64,000 bases of DNA from Conchiformibius sp. (GTDB taxonomy: Bacteria; Pseudomonadota; Gammaproteobacteria; Burkholderiales; Neisseriaceae): contig JASBYJ010000008.1 of assembly GCA_029984035.1 (NCBI GenBank), positions 37,071 to 101,070 on the forward strand, written 5' to 3'. The notes under the pieces were generated by a model. The model had not been told where the DNA came from. It did no database searches and saw nothing but the letters and a program-made list of their open reading frames with translations. Position 1 is the first letter of the stretch; each line of letters begins with the position of its first letter. Positions 37,108 through 46,447 of the stretch are shown one piece after another. The translations under genes and the position numbers were made by a program.

Positions 37108-37587
37108 CTAAAATCTTTCGCATCCTGCCGGTGTATTCTGAGGAGGAGTATTTCCGCTGACATTAGCCCTGGGGCAACGAAGCACTTCACCGGTCGCATC
37201 CATATAAGCTGCAAAGCGATAACTGGTAATCCTAGGCACCGCCTGCATACGTACGGTAAACATTTTTCCCCTATTGCCAACTTGATAAACCGAACTGCTA
37301 ACAAGATATTTTTGATTGATTCGGGCATCGGCATTAATAGCATTGACATGTCTGGCCAATTCGCTGACATATGCCGCCTGGGTGCTAAAACTGCGGGGCG
37401 CGGCTAATCGTGCCGCTTCCAACCATTGCCTCGCCTGAACCATTTCCTGTTTCACACGAGCCAAATAGGTTCTCTCCATATATCTTAAATACGAAGGATA
37501 TCCTATCGCAGCCAAAATACCTATAATCGCCACAACCGTCATCAGTTCCAGCAATGTAACACCTGAATTGAGTTTACGATTCTTCAT
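37108..37587 (-). CDS. Minor type IV pilin, PilX/PilE-like
   Basis: A 159-residue prepilin. The leader MKNRKLNSG is cut before VTLLELMTVVAIIGILAA, with glutamate at position 5 but valine in place of the usual phenylalanine at position 1. The rest of the N-terminal helix continues to YPSYLRYMERTYLARVKQEM. A C-terminal pair of cysteines (LRCPRANVSG and PAGCERF) should form the D-loop disulphide. Last of five minor pilin genes, eight bases after the PilK-like gene. In Neisseria the gene in this place is pilX or pilL, needed for aggregation or pilus assembly; I cannot tell which. Confidence 0.82.
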   Translation of the reverse strand: MKNRKLNSGVTLLELMTVVAIIGILAAIGYPSYLRYMERTYLARVKQEMVQARQWLEAARLAAPRSFSTQAAYVSELARHVNAINADARINQKYLVSSSVYQVGNRGKMFTVRMQAVPRITSYRFAAYMDATGEVLRCPRANVSGNTPPQNTPAGCERF

Positions 37588-37595
37588 TATTGTCC

Positions 37596-38171
37596 TTAAT
37601 ATTCAACTTCAATATAAGTTTGCAGCAAAACATCGGTATCGGCATTATTACCACTGGCACGGGAAGTAATCCTGAAGTACTCATAGTTCTCGTTGTCAGT
37701 AGTCACTCGCCCGCCCAAATATTCAATAATATAACGGGCACCATCTTGCGTTACTCTGCAGGTAGGCTGCGTTCTTTGATGGCAACCTACATCCAATACT
37801 CCCGCTCTCTCCCATGCAGAGATAGTGGGCGGCTCCGCAGAGTCAAATTCAAAAGTCGGGGTTTTCTGGTCGGTGGTAAAGCTATCTTTAGTAGGCGAAC
37901 AAAAACCATTGGCACAACTTCCACTGAAAACGGCCTGCCTACTACCGTTGCTGATAATATAGTCGTCCAATAAAGTCTGAATAATATGCTCACCGGCCCG
38001 CAAACCGTCTTCTGCTTTAGAAAGTGCAAATTTCCTATCCGCTTCATTAGTACTGATTCGCATCTCGGTACCTGATGACTGAACCGTTACAATTACCAGC
38101 AACGCAATCACAACCATCAGAATCATCACCATAATTAGAGAGAAGCCTCTCTGCTTAAAGTTATTGTTCAT
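37596..38171 (-). CDS. pilK: Minor type IV pilin, PilK/PilX-N domain
   Basis: A 191-residue prepilin-like protein. The leader MNNNFKQRG is followed by FSLIMVMILMVVIALLVIVT; position 5 is methionine rather than glutamate, as in GspK-type tip pilins. After the helix comes ISTNEADRKFALSKAEDGLRAG, the PilX-N region. Four or more cysteines are in the globular part. Works with PilH, I and J to prime pilus assembly. Confidence 0.82.
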   Translation of the reverse strand: MNNNFKQRGFSLIMVMILMVVIALLVIVTVQSSGTEMRISTNEADRKFALSKAEDGLRAGEHIIQTLLDDYIISNGSRQAVFSGSCANGFCSPTKDSFTTDQKTPTFEFDSAEPPTISAWERAGVLDVGCHQRTQPTCRVTQDGARYIIEYLGGRVTTDNENYEYFRITSRASGNNADTDVLLQTYIEVEY

Positions 38172-38193
38172 ATTATCTATCCCTAATAATCAG

Positions 38194-39267
38194 TTACTTA
38201 GGCTTACCCAAAACTTGCATTTGAGCAGGAATTTGCACCGCACAGCCATTACCGCCACGAACAGATGCATTAATAATGTAGTCCGCACGATTGTTATCAT
38301 AACCAATACGGAAACGAACGAGTGCGGGCAATTTAGGCTGATTTAAATCATGGGTAATCGTAAATTTTTCTGTATTTTGGCTGTCATTGTCATTAGTACA
38401 ATCGGATACATAAACATAGTTGTATGACATAGAATTCACATTTTCTGCCAATAATTGGGGACCCACCCATTCGCCATTACCGCCAATTTCATAACGAAGC
38501 AACGATGGTGCTCCATTATTTCCAACCGTACCTAATACATAAGCAGCGGCATAGAAGCGGCTAAACCAGATTTCACCCGTTAAATTACTGGAACGTCCGA
38601 CAATTCCTGTAAAGTCCAACCGTCCAGTAAATTGGAGCCTTACATTACCATTAACAATATTATATCTTGCCAATTTCCCCCAAATCGCATTGGCGCAATC
38701 ACTAATAACCACATCACCTTTTCCTTCCAAAACTTGGCGGAATTCAGGATCATTGAATGCACTTCCCGATGCACTTAGAGTGAATTGCCGTGTAACGCCG
38801 GTTAGATTTTGCGCAATACTGCCGCCGCCTTTGCCGTACACGAAAACAATCATATTACTATTGGCAACAAATCCCGTAGCAAAGCTACTTACTTGATTTT
38901 GGGGTATTTCAAATATCCCAAATCCGTCATTTAATGTTCTATCTAACTTAATTTTTACGCTATCGTCCTTACCAGCGTTCGCAGTAACGTTTGTAAAACT
39001 AGCAAGATTCGTGGTAAATGACGCATTATGCGGAGAAGTATTAAAACAGCCAAACGTACCCGCATTGCGTGCGTCACGAGTAATCATAGAAGCAGCATTG
39101 CGCAAGTTTTGTTGAATATTCAAACGGCTTTGGGTTTGATTATTCAGCCGTTTAGTAATCAGATAAGTACTGCTCGCAGCCAAAATAATGACGGTAGCCA
39201 ATCCCATTGCCACCAAAAATTCAATTAAGGTAAAACCCTTACTTCTATAATTAAAATTTTTCATCAC
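38194..39267 (-). CDS. pilJ: Minor type IV pilin PilJ/PilW
   Basis: A 357-residue large minor pilin. The leader ends RSKG before FTLIEFLVAMGLATVIILAA with glutamate at position 5. The globular part is large and Asn/Gly-rich with paired cysteines. Size and place between PilV-like and PilX-N genes identify the PilW/PilJ family. The start may be at either of two adjacent ATGs. Confidence 0.85.
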   Translation of the reverse strand: MMKNFNYRSKGFTLIEFLVAMGLATVIILAASSTYLITKRLNNQTQSRLNIQQNLRNAASMITRDARNAGTFGCFNTSPHNASFTTNLASFTNVTANAGKDDSVKIKLDRTLNDGFGIFEIPQNQVSSFATGFVANSNMIVFVYGKGGGSIAQNLTGVTRQFTLSASGSAFNDPEFRQVLEGKGDVVISDCANAIWGKLARYNIVNGNVRLQFTGRLDFTGIVGRSSNLTGEIWFSRFYAAAYVLGTVGNNGAPSLLRYEIGGNGEWVGPQLLAENVNSMSYNYVYVSDCTNDNDSQNTEKFTITHDLNQPKLPALVRFRIGYDNNRADYIINASVRGGNGCAVQIPAQMQVLGKPK

Positions 39268-39289
39268 ACTTCACTCCCGATTGGAGAAA

Positions 39290-39895
39290 TCAATTGCCAA
39301 CCTGCAACATATAGGTATAAATCTCCGCATTATCGGCACTATTACCTCTGGGAGCACTCATTCTCCAGATTATCTTAATCATGTTTACTTCATCACCATT
39401 ACAATTCGCCTGAATATTGCCAGCATTCAAAGTTGGCTGTGCCGGATTTGAGCGGTCTCTACATATCGCATATTGGATAGTATCCGCATTGGGGATTTGA
39501 GTATTAAGAATAGATTGAAACTCTGCAAGATGTATGGCTGCCAGCTGGGCTTTGGTTTGGTTCGCCGCATCGGCCATGTTCAGGTTACTGACATTACCGA
39601 CAGATGACCCCGCGTTGAGATAATCCGTATAACGCCGATAAAAAATAGAACGCCCGTTAGTATTCACTCGAACCAAAGTAGAATTAATCTGCATATTTTC
39701 AGCCAAAGCTTCCGCCGCTTGCGCAACCACACTGCGATTTTCTGCTTCAGAGACACCGGATACGGAACGCACCTGCACCACCATCAACGCCAATACACCG
39801 AAAGTTAACAATAATACAGAAACCATCACCTCAATCAGTGTAGCACCCTGCTCCCGCTTCCAATATAACATCTTACGTTTTTGCATGATATTCAT
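39290..39895 (-). CDS. pilI: Minor type IV pilin PilI/PilV
   Basis: A 201-residue prepilin. The leader MNIMQKRKMLYWKREQG precedes ATLIEVMVSVLLLTFGVLAL, the PilV signature with alanine at position 1 and glutamate at 5. Downstream are QAAEALAENMQINS and a short globular domain with cysteines (YAICRDR, QANCNGD). Third from the promoter-proximal end of the pil cluster counting dnaB. Confidence 0.87.
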   Translation of the reverse strand: MNIMQKRKMLYWKREQGATLIEVMVSVLLLTFGVLALMVVQVRSVSGVSEAENRSVVAQAAEALAENMQINSTLVRVNTNGRSIFYRRYTDYLNAGSSVGNVSNLNMADAANQTKAQLAAIHLAEFQSILNTQIPNADTIQYAICRDRSNPAQPTLNAGNIQANCNGDEVNMIKIIWRMSAPRGNSADNAEIYTYMLQVGN

Positions 39896-39942
39896 CTCAA
39901 ATAATGATTATTGCTGCAACCACAATCTACACGCAGCTTAAA

Positions 39943-40644
39943 TTAAACACACATGGCCGCTTTTTGGGTATCGCTAGTTCCGGGCATATGAACGGAATCA
40001 CCCTGTCTGCACATTCCAACCGCCCCGCTGGGAGAAACCACTACAGAACGGCTAGACACATTATTTTGACCATTCGCACTTAATCTGATGCGCAGGTAAT
40101 TCTGAGCCATACTCAAAGACGTGCGGAAATTGGCGGCGGTAGTATTCAATCGCGTTTTATGACCGAACAACCCGTTGGGAAGAAACACAAACTGGTTCGT
40201 TGCAGGATTGGCGGAGCAATCATTAGCCACTATCCCGCAGCCTGAAACGGCTATCGTAACTCGCTGGTTGCCCGCTTCATTAATCACGACACTGCGTAAA
40301 ATCACCTCGTTGGGATTGCCATTGTCCCGCAAACCATTTCCATTACTGTCAACAAACGCCATCAACCCTTGATTCACAGAACCGTCATTAGTGCACGTTC
40401 CGCTACCACGGCCATCTGTGCGAACATCCGTTCCGCAGATAATAACAGGAAGCCCTCTTCGCACCGCTTCCATTTTGGCAAAACGAAACAAGTTGGCAAT
40501 TTGCTCGGAACGGTTTACCAAACGCGAACCGGCAATGAAATTACCCATGCTGGGTACGGCAATAGCCGCCATAATACCCAAAATGGCAACTGTGACCAAC
40601 AATTCAATCAGGGTAAAACCTTTAGAGAAATTTTTCCGCTTCAT
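39943..40644 (-). CDS. pilH: Minor type IV pilin PilH/FimT (GspH type)
   Basis: A 233-residue prepilin. MKRKNFSKG is the leader, then FTLIELLVTVAILGIMAAIA; the C-terminal GspH domain includes VVSPSGAVGMCR. I start at the ATG at 40644, which gives a normal 9-residue leader; the longer frame from 40728 would overlap dnaB. It begins 37 bases after the dnaB stop, so the whole cluster may be read from the dnaB promoter. GspH-type pilins start the assembly of the pilus tip complex. Confidence 0.88.
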   Translation of the reverse strand: MKRKNFSKGFTLIELLVTVAILGIMAAIAVPSMGNFIAGSRLVNRSEQIANLFRFAKMEAVRRGLPVIICGTDVRTDGRGSGTCTNDGSVNQGLMAFVDSNGNGLRDNGNPNEVILRSVVINEAGNQRVTIAVSGCGIVANDCSANPATNQFVFLPNGLFGHKTRLNTTAANFRTSLSMAQNYLRIRLSANGQNNVSSRSVVVSPSGAVGMCRQGDSVHMPGTSDTQKAAMCV

Positions 40645-40681
40645 ATTTGTCGTCCGACTGTAAAAATAATAATCTGGGCAT

Positions 40682-42094
40682 TTATTCTTCTTGCACGGCG
40701 ACATCAGGGATATATGCCGCATTTTCAAATTTCGTGAATTGTCCCAGAAATGTTAAAAACACCCGGCCTGTCGGGCCGTTACGGTGTTTACCGATAATAC
40801 ATTCCGCCAAACCTTTATACTGGCTTTTTTCTTTTGTGTAATACTCGTCACGGAACATAAACATAATCAAGTCGGCGTCCTGCTCGATTGCACCTGACTC
40901 GCGCAAATCCGACATCATCGGACGTTTATCGGGTCGCTGCTCCACATTTCGCGACAGTTGCGATAACACAATAAGCGGCACTTTAAGCTCTTTGGCCAAC
41001 GCCTTCAGTGAGCGCGTAATCTCGCCCAATTCCATGACACGATTACCATTGCTGCGGCCACTGCCTATCATCATTTGCAGGTAATCAATCACAATCAAAC
41101 CCAACTTGCCGTCAAACTTCTTCGCCAGTCGCCTGGCACGGGCACGAACCTCCAAAGCCGTCAGCATATTGGTATCGTCAACGTGAATGGGCGCATCAGA
41201 AAGGCTGGCCACCGCCTCATTCAGCCTTTCCCAATGCTCGTCCTGCAATCTGCCCGTTTTTAATACATTTTGGTCAATTCTGCCGACAGACGACAGCATC
41301 CGCATACCCAGCTGTTCTTTGCCCATCTCCAAAGAAAACACCGCTACAGGCAGCTTGCTCTGAATGGCAACATTTTCCGCAATATTGATAGCGAAAGACG
41401 TTTTACCCATGGAAGGACGGCCGGCAACCACAATCAAATCGCCGCTTTGCAAGCCTGATGTAATCTTATCCAAATCGACAAATCCCGTAGAAATACCGGT
41501 TACCTCGTCAGGATTGTCACGCGAATACAAAGCATCGATTTTTTCAATATTATGGCGCAGAATTTCACTGATTTCTACAAAACCCTGCCTGCCTTTTTCA
41601 GTACTTTCAGCGATTTGGAATATTTTACTTTCCGCTTCATCCAGCAATTGGTCAACACTGCGGCCTTGCGGATTATAAGCATTTCTAGCAATTTCCGTTC
41701 CAATTCCCGCCAATTGGCGCACGACAGAACGCTCCCGCACAATTTCGGCGTAACGGTAAATATTCGCCGCGGAAGGAATACTTTGGACCAAAGTAATCGC
41801 ATATCCCGCCCCGCCTGCCATCTCCAACTGGTCGTTCCGCTCAAGAAATTCTTCTACCGTTACCGCATCAACCGGATAACCGCTGTTAATCAAGGTGGAA
41901 ACGGCACGAAAAACCACACGGTGTTCGGGGCGGTAGAAATCTTCTTCTCCGACAATATCCGCCACTTTATCCCAAGCATCATTATCTTGCAGCAAGCCGC
42001 CCAAAAGGGATTGTTCCGCCTCAATAGAATGAGGAGGAATATTCAAGCCGCTTACTTCGGATTCTGCATTGAGCATATCTTCACGGTAATCCAT
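40682..42094 (-). CDS. dnaB: Replicative DNA helicase DnaB
   Basis: A 470-residue hexameric helicase that opens the replication fork. The N-terminal primase-binding domain shows PPHSIEAEQSLLGGLLQDN; the RecA-like motor has Walker A AGRPSMGKTSFAINIA, ARRLAKKFDGKLGLIVIDYL as Walker B and the arginine finger region KEKSQYKGLAECIIGKHRNG. Full length. Co-directional with the pilin cluster; dnaB next to pilin genes is also the order in Neisseria. Confidence 0.97.
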   Translation of the reverse strand: MDYREDMLNAESEVSGLNIPPHSIEAEQSLLGGLLQDNDAWDKVADIVGEEDFYRPEHRVVFRAVSTLINSGYPVDAVTVEEFLERNDQLEMAGGAGYAITLVQSIPSAANIYRYAEIVRERSVVRQLAGIGTEIARNAYNPQGRSVDQLLDEAESKIFQIAESTEKGRQGFVEISEILRHNIEKIDALYSRDNPDEVTGISTGFVDLDKITSGLQSGDLIVVAGRPSMGKTSFAINIAENVAIQSKLPVAVFSLEMGKEQLGMRMLSSVGRIDQNVLKTGRLQDEHWERLNEAVASLSDAPIHVDDTNMLTALEVRARARRLAKKFDGKLGLIVIDYLQMMIGSGRSNGNRVMELGEITRSLKALAKELKVPLIVLSQLSRNVEQRPDKRPMMSDLRESGAIEQDADLIMFMFRDEYYTKEKSQYKGLAECIIGKHRNGPTGRVFLTFLGQFTKFENAAYIPDVAVQEE

Positions 42095-42199
42095 TTATTT
42101 CCGTTTTCCTCGAAATACATACAAAGCCCGCCTTTCCCCAACACTCCGTATGACATTTTTTGGCACCAAACATTCTTAAATACCAAATCGTTATACTAA

Positions 42200-42240
42200 C
42201 AGGCTGCCTGAAACGCCAAGCGAATCTTTCAGGCAGCCTG
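42200..42240. repeat. DUS inverted pair
   Basis: CAGGCTGCCTGAAA and TTTCAGGCAGCCTG are separated by 13 bases in the interval between dnaB and ppa. It can form a hairpin and may end ppa transcription; another palindromic copy touches the ppa stop (about 42357-42371). Confidence 0.6.
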
Positions 42241-42374
42241 AACACGGGTTTCAGCAGTGCGGCCCAAGCCGGTTCAAATCGGCAGGCTACGAACTTTCGC
42301 GTTTAATCGCATACGTAAAACGCCGTTTTCCCATATCGACACGTGCAGCAATACTTTTCAGGCAGCCTGAAACC

Positions 42375-42905
42375 TTACAGCTTGCGCCAACGCTCTTGAG
42401 ATTCGCGAATAACTGCTTTGGCTTCGTCGATGCCGCCCCAGTGCTCGACTTTGGTACTGCCTGTTTTCTTCAAATCTTTATAATGGTTAAAATGGAATTC
42501 GATTTGTTTAATCAACTGCTTGGGCAAGTCGTCTAAAGTTCTTACCGCATCGCCGCTGTGGCGGTCATCGGCAGGCACGACAACGATTTTATCGTCCACT
42601 TCGCCGTCATCCACAAATTTCATCACCCCGATTACCCGCGCCTCCAAATAAATACCGGTTGGCAACGGAGTATCGGTGATAATCAAAGCGTCCAATTCAT
42701 CGCCATCCTCGTCCAGAGTTTGAGGAATAAAACCGTAATTGGTAGGTTTGGCAAACAACTGCGGCTCTACACGGTCCAATTTCATTACCGCTCTTTTACG
42801 GTCCCATTCGATTTTATGGTTAGAGCCTTGCGGAATCTCCACCACCACATTAATCACGCCGCCATCAACATCCCCGGCATCCAAAACTTGATTAAAATCA
42901 GACAT
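42375..42905 (-). CDS. ppa: Inorganic pyrophosphatase
   Basis: A 176-residue family I pyrophosphatase that splits pyrophosphate and pulls biosynthetic reactions forward. The magnesium site motif is DEDGDELDALI; other conserved parts are YGFIPQT, GVMKFVDDGEVDDKIVVVP and KDLKKTGSTKVEHW. I start at MSDFNQVL (42905); the frame continues six codons upstream without support. The size equals the family norm. Confidence 0.96.
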   Translation of the reverse strand: MSDFNQVLDAGDVDGGVINVVVEIPQGSNHKIEWDRKRAVMKLDRVEPQLFAKPTNYGFIPQTLDEDGDELDALIITDTPLPTGIYLEARVIGVMKFVDDGEVDDKIVVVPADDRHSGDAVRTLDDLPKQLIKQIEFHFNHYKDLKKTGSTKVEHWGGIDEAKAVIRESQERWRKL

Positions 42906-43052
42906 CTTTAATTTTCCTATCAAAATTTATCCATGATTTGCAGCCGCATTCAAAATCATTTCAGGCTGCACACCCAAGCATACGGGATTATAACCAAAGG
43001 GCAAACAAACGGCACATTTTCCCAAAGTTTTTACACAATTACATTTGCTAAC

Positions 43053-43071
43053 AAAAATAATTTGCATTAAG
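43053..43071 (+). promoter_or_regulatory. Possible Fur box upstream of tonB
   Basis: AAAAATAATTTGCATTAAG matches the 19-base Fur consensus at about 11 positions, including both ATTA-type halves, ten bases before the tonB ATG. Iron control of tonB is general, but the match is weak. Confidence 0.4.
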
Positions 43072-43080
43072 ATATGAATC

Positions 43081-43878
43081 ATGAAACATCAACCTTTTTT
43101 AAAGCCTGCCGTTATCGCTCTGGTTACATTCGTACACATGGGGCTAATCGCATTGGCCTGGCATCGCAGCCACCCCCAAGAAACAGTAGGTACAGACAAT
43201 CTCACCTTTATAGATTTGGGTTCTCTCAACGGCGACAACCAACCTGCCGCCGAAAGTGCTGCTCCTCCTCCCCAGCCGTCGCCCAAACAAAAACCACAAA
43301 TCAAACCGCCGCCCGAAAAACCGCGCATCAAGGCAGTAGTACGCGATGATGTCCCTGCAGATATCGCGCCGCCCAAACCCAAAGAACCTATTCCCGAGCC
43401 GCAACTCCAACCACCCAAGCCCGAACCTGTACCGCAGCAAGAAACGAAAGCCGTTTCTCCCGCCCCGAAAACCGATACGGGCCATCAGACAGACAATACT
43501 ACAGGCAACACCAATGCTTCAGGCAGCCAAACGGGCGGACAGTCCGGCGCAACGGGAAGCGGAATGAAAGGAACCGGCAACGGCAGTAACGGCGGAGGCG
43601 GAGGCAGCACAGTTGATGGCGGCTATATCGAGCTACCTAATCCTCCTTATCCTCCGTTGGCACTGGAAAACGGAAACGAAGGCGTAGTCCGCCTGAGCGT
43701 AATCGTAGAACCCAACGGCCGTGTCTCCAATGTCAGCATCACCCGCAGCAGCCGCAACCGTTTATTGGACAAAGCTGCCGAAAATGCCGCCAAAAATGCA
43801 CGTTACCAACCCAAAACCGTAGACGGGTATCCGGTACGTACCCGCTTCAATACTTCTTTCACATTCAAATTAAATTAA
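43081..43878 (+). CDS. tonB: Energy transducer TonB
   Basis: A 265-residue protein that passes proton-motive force from ExbBD to outer-membrane receptors for iron and haem. It has an N-terminal membrane anchor (AVIALVTFVHMGLIALAW, with the conserved histidine), a proline-rich periplasmic spacer with EPQLQPPKPEPVPQ, a glycine/serine-rich stretch, and the C-terminal TonB fold GVVRLSVIVEPNGRVSNVSI and ARYQPKTVDGYPV. First gene of the tonB-exbB-exbD operon, 15 bases ahead of exbB. Confidence 0.95.
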   Translation: MKHQPFLKPAVIALVTFVHMGLIALAWHRSHPQETVGTDNLTFIDLGSLNGDNQPAAESAAPPPQPSPKQKPQIKPPPEKPRIKAVVRDDVPADIAPPKPKEPIPEPQLQPPKPEPVPQQETKAVSPAPKTDTGHQTDNTTGNTNASGSQTGGQSGATGSGMKGTGNGSNGGGGGSTVDGGYIELPNPPYPPLALENGNEGVVRLSVIVEPNGRVSNVSITRSSRNRLLDKAAENAAKNARYQPKTVDGYPVRTRFNTSFTFKLN

Positions 43879-43893
43879 CATACGGAATCCATT

Positions 43894-44556
43894 ATGAACT
43901 TAGCTCTTGTTTTTCAAAGTGGCGATGCTGTTTTAATCGGCGTATTTTTATGTCTGGTCATCATGAGCATCACCACTTGGGTCATCATCATTCTGCGCAG
44001 CATCCAACATTTCCGTACCCGCAAAGCAAACCGCAATGCCATGGAAGCGATTTACGCCGCACCCGCAATAGATGCCGCCGAAGCACACGCCAAACGCTTC
44101 CCCTCTCCCGTCAGCCAATTGGTTTTAAACGCAATTGCCGCACACCGCCGCTTTCTGAACGCGCAACACAACTTTCAGGCAGCCAGTCTCCCTCACCCCG
44201 CTTATTTGGAACGCGAATTGCGCCACAGTATGAGCAAAATACTCAACCAATTCGAAAGCGGTATGACCGCATTGGCAACCATAGGCTCCACAGCACCGTT
44301 TATCGGACTACTCGGCACGGTTTGGGGTATTTATCATGCTCTCATCAACATCAGCCAAACCGGACAAATGAGCGTTGCCGCCGTCTCCGGACCTATCGGC
44401 GAAGCACTGGTTGCCACCGCTTTCGGCTTATTCGTAGCCATTCCCGCCGTATTGGCATACAACATTTTTATGCGCAGCAACAAAAATCTGTCTAAAGAAT
44501 TACATCATCTTGCCCATGATGTACACGTTCAATTGATTCACACCGACAAGGAGTAA
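43894..44556 (+). CDS. exbB: Biopolymer transport protein ExbB
   Basis: A 220-residue inner-membrane protein of the TonB motor. Three membrane helices are visible: AVLIGVFLCLVIMSITTWVI, TIGSTAPFIGLLGTVWGIYH and ALVATAFGLFVAIPAVLAYN. The second has the MotA/TolQ/ExbB motif. It forms the pentameric proton channel around ExbD. Three bases separate it from exbD. Confidence 0.96.
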   Translation: MNLALVFQSGDAVLIGVFLCLVIMSITTWVIIILRSIQHFRTRKANRNAMEAIYAAPAIDAAEAHAKRFPSPVSQLVLNAIAAHRRFLNAQHNFQAASLPHPAYLERELRHSMSKILNQFESGMTALATIGSTAPFIGLLGTVWGIYHALINISQTGQMSVAAVSGPIGEALVATAFGLFVAIPAVLAYNIFMRSNKNLSKELHHLAHDVHVQLIHTDKE

Positions 44557-44559
44557 GCA

Positions 44560-45012
44560 ATGGCTTTCGGTTCTCTTTACGAAGAGCAGCAAGACGCCCC
44601 CATGAGCGATATCAACGTTACCCCTTTGGTAGATGTTATGTTGGTATTGCTGATTGTATTTATGATTACCATGCCGGTACTCACCCATTCCATCCAAATG
44701 AACCTGCCGGTCGCCAATGAAACCAATTCACAGCTGCCTGAAAAAATCAAAGACCCTATCAATATCGCGATTGATATAAACGGTAACTATCTAATCGGTG
44801 CCGAAAGTACGGAACCGATTGACTTGGAAGCAGTAAAAATACGCTTGCAGCAAATCGCCGCCGAAAATAAAGATGCCGTTATCGCTATCAGCGCCGACAA
44901 AGATGCCGCGTATGACCATGTTATCAAGCTCTTGGAAACCACACGGGAAACCGGCTTAAGCAAAGTAGGATTTATGATGGAAGTAGAGAGCCTGCCTCAA
45001 CAGCCCAACTAA
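44560..45012 (+). CDS. exbD: Biopolymer transport protein ExbD
   Basis: A 150-residue protein with one membrane helix, VDVMLVLLIVFMITMPVL, containing the proton-carrying aspartate, and a periplasmic domain with VIAISADKDAAYDHVIKLLE. It closes the tonB operon. A bidirectional terminator follows before secB. Confidence 0.95.
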   Translation: MAFGSLYEEQQDAPMSDINVTPLVDVMLVLLIVFMITMPVLTHSIQMNLPVANETNSQLPEKIKDPINIAIDINGNYLIGAESTEPIDLEAVKIRLQQIAAENKDAVIAISADKDAAYDHVIKLLETTRETGLSKVGFMMEVESLPQQPN

Positions 45013-45174
45013 TGCCAAGAAGCCAATGAAACATTCATTTGTTTTTGCCAATTCAGTTCAAATACAGAATCAGGCTATCCTACAAATAGTATCTATATGA
45101 TATTAATTAAATGAATAATATGATAATTCGCAAAATATAGAGCCTCTATCCCAAGCTCTTACATCAACAGACAG

Positions 45175-45205
45175 TAAAAAAGCCAAGCATTCCGCTTGGC
45201 TTTTT
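45175..45205. terminator. Bidirectional terminator between exbD and secB
   Basis: AAAAAGCCAAGC, a four-base loop and GCTTGGCTTTTT form a 12-bp stem with A run on one side and T run on the other, serving the convergent exbD and secB. Confidence 0.9.
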
Positions 45206-45216
45206 GGTTTGCTAAG

Positions 45217-45663
45217 TTATGCCGCAGCTTCTTGTTCAGACTGCTGATACATTGCCTCGAAGTTGATGGGAGCCAACAACACAGGCGGGAAGCCGGCACG
45301 TGTAATAGTAGAAGAAACCGCTTCGCGCGCATAAGGGAACAAAATATTCGGACAAGCGATCCCCAGCAGAATCTTAGTATCTTCTTCCGGAATACCTTCC
45401 AAACGGAAAATGCCCGCCTGGCTGACTTCATTCAAGAATAAAATACGCTCGCCAGAAAGCCTGGCAGTAATCGTTACGGTTACCACACATTCATAAAAAC
45501 CGTCTTCCAACTGTTCACTACTGGTGCTGACGCGCATTTCCACTTCGGGCGCTTCCTGCTCCAGAAAAATCTTAGGCGCAAGAGGCACTTCTAAAGACAA
45601 ATCTTTTACGTACAGTTTTTCTACGCTGAAAACCGGTTGTTCTTGCACTTTTTCTTCACTCAT
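45217..45663 (-). CDS. secB: Protein-export chaperone SecB
   Basis: A 148-residue tetrameric chaperone that keeps pre-proteins unfolded and hands them to SecA. VEKLYVKDLSLEVPLAPKIF and ILFPYAREAVSSTITRAGFP with LLAPINFEAMY are family signatures. The start is the ATG of MSEEKVQEQP with AGGA upstream; 17 further codons upstream are not conserved. Convergent with exbD. Confidence 0.96.
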   Translation of the reverse strand: MSEEKVQEQPVFSVEKLYVKDLSLEVPLAPKIFLEQEAPEVEMRVSTSSEQLEDGFYECVVTVTITARLSGERILFLNEVSQAGIFRLEGIPEEDTKILLGIACPNILFPYAREAVSSTITRAGFPPVLLAPINFEAMYQQSEQEAAA

Positions 45664-45700
45664 GATGTTCATCCTATCAATATGCTGCCTGAAAAGGTAA

Positions 45701-45734
45701 AAACCGGATTCCAAATCGTATCAGAATCCGGTTT
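45701..45734 (-). terminator. Intrinsic terminator after rmpM
   Basis: On the minus strand AAACCGGATTC, a 12-base loop and GAATCCGGTTT are followed by TTT. It lies between the rmpM stop and secB. Confidence 0.82.
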
Positions 45735-45790
45735 CTTTTAATTGGAAACCTTAGTACACATTTCATGTGTCCTTAGGCCTCAAATCAGTA

Positions 45791-46447
45791 TTAGCGTTTA
45801 GTAGTTACCAAAACTTGGCTTTCTACATCTACGCGGCGGTCAGGTTCGATACATGCAATCAGAGCAGAACGTTTTTTAGCTGCTGATACACGACCCAATT
45901 TAGCCACTTGTGCTTGGCACTCGGCAGTTTTTTGAGCTTGGCTTTCACCGGCGCCAACTGCTGAAATTTTAGAAGCAGGAACACCGCGTTGTACCAAGTA
46001 GTTGGCAACTGCGCTAGCGCGACGCTCAGACAGAGCTTGGTTGTATTTCTCGCTGCCCATGAAGTCGGTGTGGCCGATAACGCGAACTGATTCAACATCA
46101 GCGGAAGCCAAACGTTGAGCCAATTCGTTCAGCACAGCAGAAGCTTCAGGACGCAACATATCTTTGTCGAAACCGAACAAGAAGTTAGAACCGAAGCTAT
46201 GACGGTCTTGACGATAAGTGGGACGTTGAGCAGGTTTAGCGGCAACCTCAGGAGCGCGGTCACCACACTCAACCAAACCTGCAGCGGCTTTGTTCAGATT
46301 GGTGTTTTCCCAGCATTCACCAAAGTTGTTGCGTACAACTTCACCGGATTGGCTGCTAACGGTGTAACCGTGAACGCCTTCAGCCAGTGCGCCGGCAGAC
46401 AACAACAGAGCGGCAATCATTGCGCTTGCTTTAACTTGTTTAATCAT
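45791..46447 (-). CDS. rmpM: RmpM-like outer-membrane protein (OmpA C-terminal domain)
   Basis: A 218-residue periplasmic protein that links peptidoglycan to outer-membrane porins. The signal peptide is MIKQVKASAMIAALLLSAGA with cleavage near LAEG. The N-terminal part resembles Neisseria RmpM (FGECWENTNLNKAAAGLVEC). The OmpA domain shows FLFGFDKDMLRPEA and VIGHTDFMGSEKYNQALSER, with Asp and Arg that bind diaminopimelate. Length is close to RmpM (about 240). A strong promoter is present about 110 bases upstream, fitting an abundant protein. Confidence 0.92.
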   Translation of the reverse strand: MIKQVKASAMIAALLLSAGALAEGVHGYTVSSQSGEVVRNNFGECWENTNLNKAAAGLVECGDRAPEVAAKPAQRPTYRQDRHSFGSNFLFGFDKDMLRPEASAVLNELAQRLASADVESVRVIGHTDFMGSEKYNQALSERRASAVANYLVQRGVPASKISAVGAGESQAQKTAECQAQVAKLGRVSAAKKRSALIACIEPDRRVDVESQVLVTTKR

